A program made the translations under genes and the position numbers. A stretch of DNA of 64,000 bases from Lineolata rhizophorae (lineage: Eukaryota > Ascomycota > Dothideomycetes > Lineolatales > Lineolataceae): contig MU001683.1 in NCBI GenBank assembly GCA_010093515.1, forward strand, positions 560,084 through 624,083, in the 5' to 3' direction. Of this stretch, positions 62,113 through 64,000 are shown in pieces. The notes under the pieces were generated by a model that was given only the letters and a program-made list of their open reading frames with translations, was not told the DNA's origin and ran no database searches. Position 1 is the first letter of the stretch. The number at the start of each line of letters is the position of its first letter.

Positions 62113-63653
62113 GTGAGGGGAGGGGATGGGATGAGTGCCACGTCCGTCAATTTTTGGAGGGTGAGAAGCGCTGTGGGCGGGCCGTTTTCGTTGTTTCCAA
62201 TTCTGGCTGTTCCGTTTTTTTCTTTACTTTTTCTTTTATTTTTTTTCCCTTTCCACCTTTTTTGGTCAGCCCGGGCGTTCCGGGCGATGTGGGATGATAT
62301 ATTTGGGCGTTTGCATTCTCGTCGTCTGAATACCCGTGGAAATGTGCGAGATCAGAACATCGTCAAATCGCTAATGTTTACGGTTCGACTTTTCCTTTGT
62401 TGATTTTTTTTCTTTCTTGTCATTCCGCTTTTATCCGCCCATCTTTCGCAGCCTGTTCATCCTGGATGTCATCTGAGGTCCAATGGACTGGATCTGCCTG
62501 CTAGGTACTCTAGCAAATTGGAAGGCGGATATCACCGACGTGTTACTTGAGAAAAGTTGCTTAGACACCTACGTAGGGTTTGTAGGTTTATAGAGTAAAT
62601 AGCCATCTCGCGAGATGGAATCATCTCCGGAATAGCACTCTGGTCTTGCGTCACAAATTTAGTATTGTCAATTGATATATTTCAACCACTTGCCATAGAG
62701 CTTCTCTCTAGATGAAAACACTTCATTCAGTAGAACATTTTCCCTCACGCCCATCCTCTGTACTTTCTATTTCAAGGTTTAAAGCATCGAGAACCTGTAT
62801 TACCATGGAGTAGGAATCGGACAGATAACAATAAGCTCGAACGGGGTAATTGATGCGTCTCCACGCCGGCTTCAATCCGTTGAAACCCTCGTGGAACCAA
62901 TGACGAAATGATTCCCAGGATAAAGTTAGAGAGCCAAGTCTGACGACATGATCATCGCCACTAAGGGTCCCGATTTAGCTAACCAAGATAGTGCCGTCGA
63001 TCTGAGCTCTGAGCCCCGTGGGGGCGAAAATCGTGATTGCGTCGTGTGCGGTCCCAACACACCGTGTAACACTGCAGCTTTTCTACCATTGCTGAGAATG
63101 GCGCGGGCAGCTACGTCAACCTCACGTATGATCCATACACGTTGATATAGACCACTGTACCGACTCGGTCGAAGGCATTGCAAATTGCATCTTACTCTCA
63201 AATTAGATACCTGGAGTCGTGGAAGTAAGCAGTGAATGGTCAAGTGGCCGGCCTTCCTTCGCACTGTAACAACCAAAGAATACCCGTTCTTTACACGCAC
63301 GTAGAGCCGCACTCTGCAAATAGACCATTTTCACTTCCGAGTACTCCCCAGACGCTCAATTCACACGTAGTATGCAGAGTACAAACGTACAAAGCCATCT
63401 TTAATGACCGGTGACCACCATAAAACGCCTCGTACTTAGGCGCATCCGACGCGCAAGTCGAACAATGCCCATCCAGGGTATGCAAAAGACTTGCTCAACC
63501 AAACGAAAAGCACCTGGAAAGCATCGCCGTTCATCACCCAAGTAAGAATAACCAAAACGCCGCCCCGAAACCATATCCCATGAGAACCAGCACCAACACC
63601 ACGCCGTCCCAAGCAACGCCAACGAAAACGCCATCACCAAGTGAAAAACCCCA
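62113..63653. other. Intergenic, no gene recognised
   Basis: The 3' untranslated region of the DUF7053 gene, T-rich at 62215-62265 and 62400-62425, is followed by mixed DNA. Short frames (62926-63312 minus and others) show no family features. Confidence 0.4.
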
Positions 63654-63998
63654 CTATCTCCTCGCCCCCCCAAACAGGTCCCAAGAATTCGGCCCCTGAG
63701 ACGCCCCACCCTGTACCCGCCCACCCCCGTCAGCATACCCAGCACCCTGCTCCACAAAGCCATACGGCTCCGGCTCCGACTGCGCCGCCAGCCTTCCCCC
63801 CTCCGCCTCCCCTCCGAACGGACTCTCCTCCCGCCGCTGCTGCTGCTGCGGCGGCGCCGAGAAGAACCGCGAATGCGACGGATACGGCGCGCGGCTCGCC
63901 TGCTGCCGCCCGGCGGCGTGGCTCAACAGGCCCGCGCGATCATCATCGGGCGGCGGGTACGACGAGGAAAAGTAGTCCTCGTTAGAGGGGGCGTTGTA
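63654..63998 (-). CDS. 3' end of a gene running off the right edge, Gln/Gly/Ser-rich tail
   Basis: A minus-strand frame is open from the window edge to a TAG at 63656-63654. It gives 114 residues of a disordered C-terminal tail (NEDYFSSSYPPPDDDRAGLL, SRFFSAPPQQQQRREESPFG, ending SQGPNSWDLFGGARR). Tails like this, with aromatic and acidic spots in a Pro/Gln background, are common at the cytosolic end of fungal membrane proteins, but the informative part lies outside the window. It is partial and unidentified. Confidence 0.5.
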   Translation of the reverse strand, partial: YNAPSNEDYFSSSYPPPDDDRAGLLSHAAGRQQASRAPYPSHSRFFSAPPQQQQRREESPFGGEAEGGRLAAQSEPEPYGFVEQGAGYADGGGRVQGGASQGPNSWDLFGGARR

Positions 63999-64000
63999 CA

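Overview
The window reads as nuclear DNA of a filamentous ascomycete (Pezizomycotina, probably a Sordariomycete). The genes carry short introns of about 50 to 150 bases with GT(A/G)NGT donors and CTAAC/CTGAC branch sites. The coding DNA is GC-rich and is broken by AT-rich stretches without genes. Several families are typical of these fungi (DUF3431, DUF7053, an Est1-PIN protein, a large RING-ZZ-SH3 protein). There are no bacterial operons, CRISPR arrays or phage genes. I assembled gene models by hand from translated exons, splice signals and matching reading-frame phase. Exon coordinates in the entries are therefore predictions.

Layout. 1-4519 is an AT-rich block without a gene. 4520-7557 (+) encodes an Est1/SMG6-like protein with a C-terminal PIN nuclease domain. 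8812-9305 (-) is a small single-span membrane protein. 9638-10519 is a decayed pogo/Fot1-type DNA transposon that lacks its catalytic domain, and a 24-bp minisatellite follows at 10989. 11971-14001 (-) is an MFS exporter, 14967-16472 (-) a ferrochelatase and 17328-18834 (-) a ZIP zinc transporter. The last is divergent from the HAT1 histone acetyltransferase at 19292-21145 (+). 21924-23505 (-) is a cysteine-rich, single-span surface protein and 24646-25798 (+) a DUF3431 type II membrane protein.

25799-29592 is gene-poor. 29593-31210 (+) is a secreted M14A carboxypeptidase, convergent with a DRS2-type P4 flippase (31974-36249, -). Then come mitochondrial ribosomal protein mL46 (37089-38317, -), a cytochrome P450 with an unusual I-helix (39453-41383, -) and a 984-residue RING/ZZ/SH3 protein (42970-46132, +). 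CDC42 (49519-50541, +) follows after a long pyrimidine-rich leader. Next are a 1134-residue disordered proline-rich protein (52571-56253, +), a coiled-coil protein (56406-57719, +), a DUF7053 protein (60634-62112, +) and the 3' end of a gene running off the right edge (63654-63998, -).

Most of this is ordinary housekeeping and secretory content. I see no biosynthetic gene cluster and no proven new system. The best lead is the 43-58 kb part. An SH3-bearing RING/ZZ ligase candidate, CDC42, a proline-rich protein with class II SH3-ligand motifs and a coiled-coil scaffold lie on one strand within 15 kb. This could be a polarity or ubiquitin module, but the link is inference from motifs and proximity only. 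Other points worth checking are the cysteine-rich surface protein, the full [2Fe-2S] ligand set in the ferrochelatase, the P450 without the usual oxygen-activation pair, and a 50-codon coding-like tail at 14717-14869.
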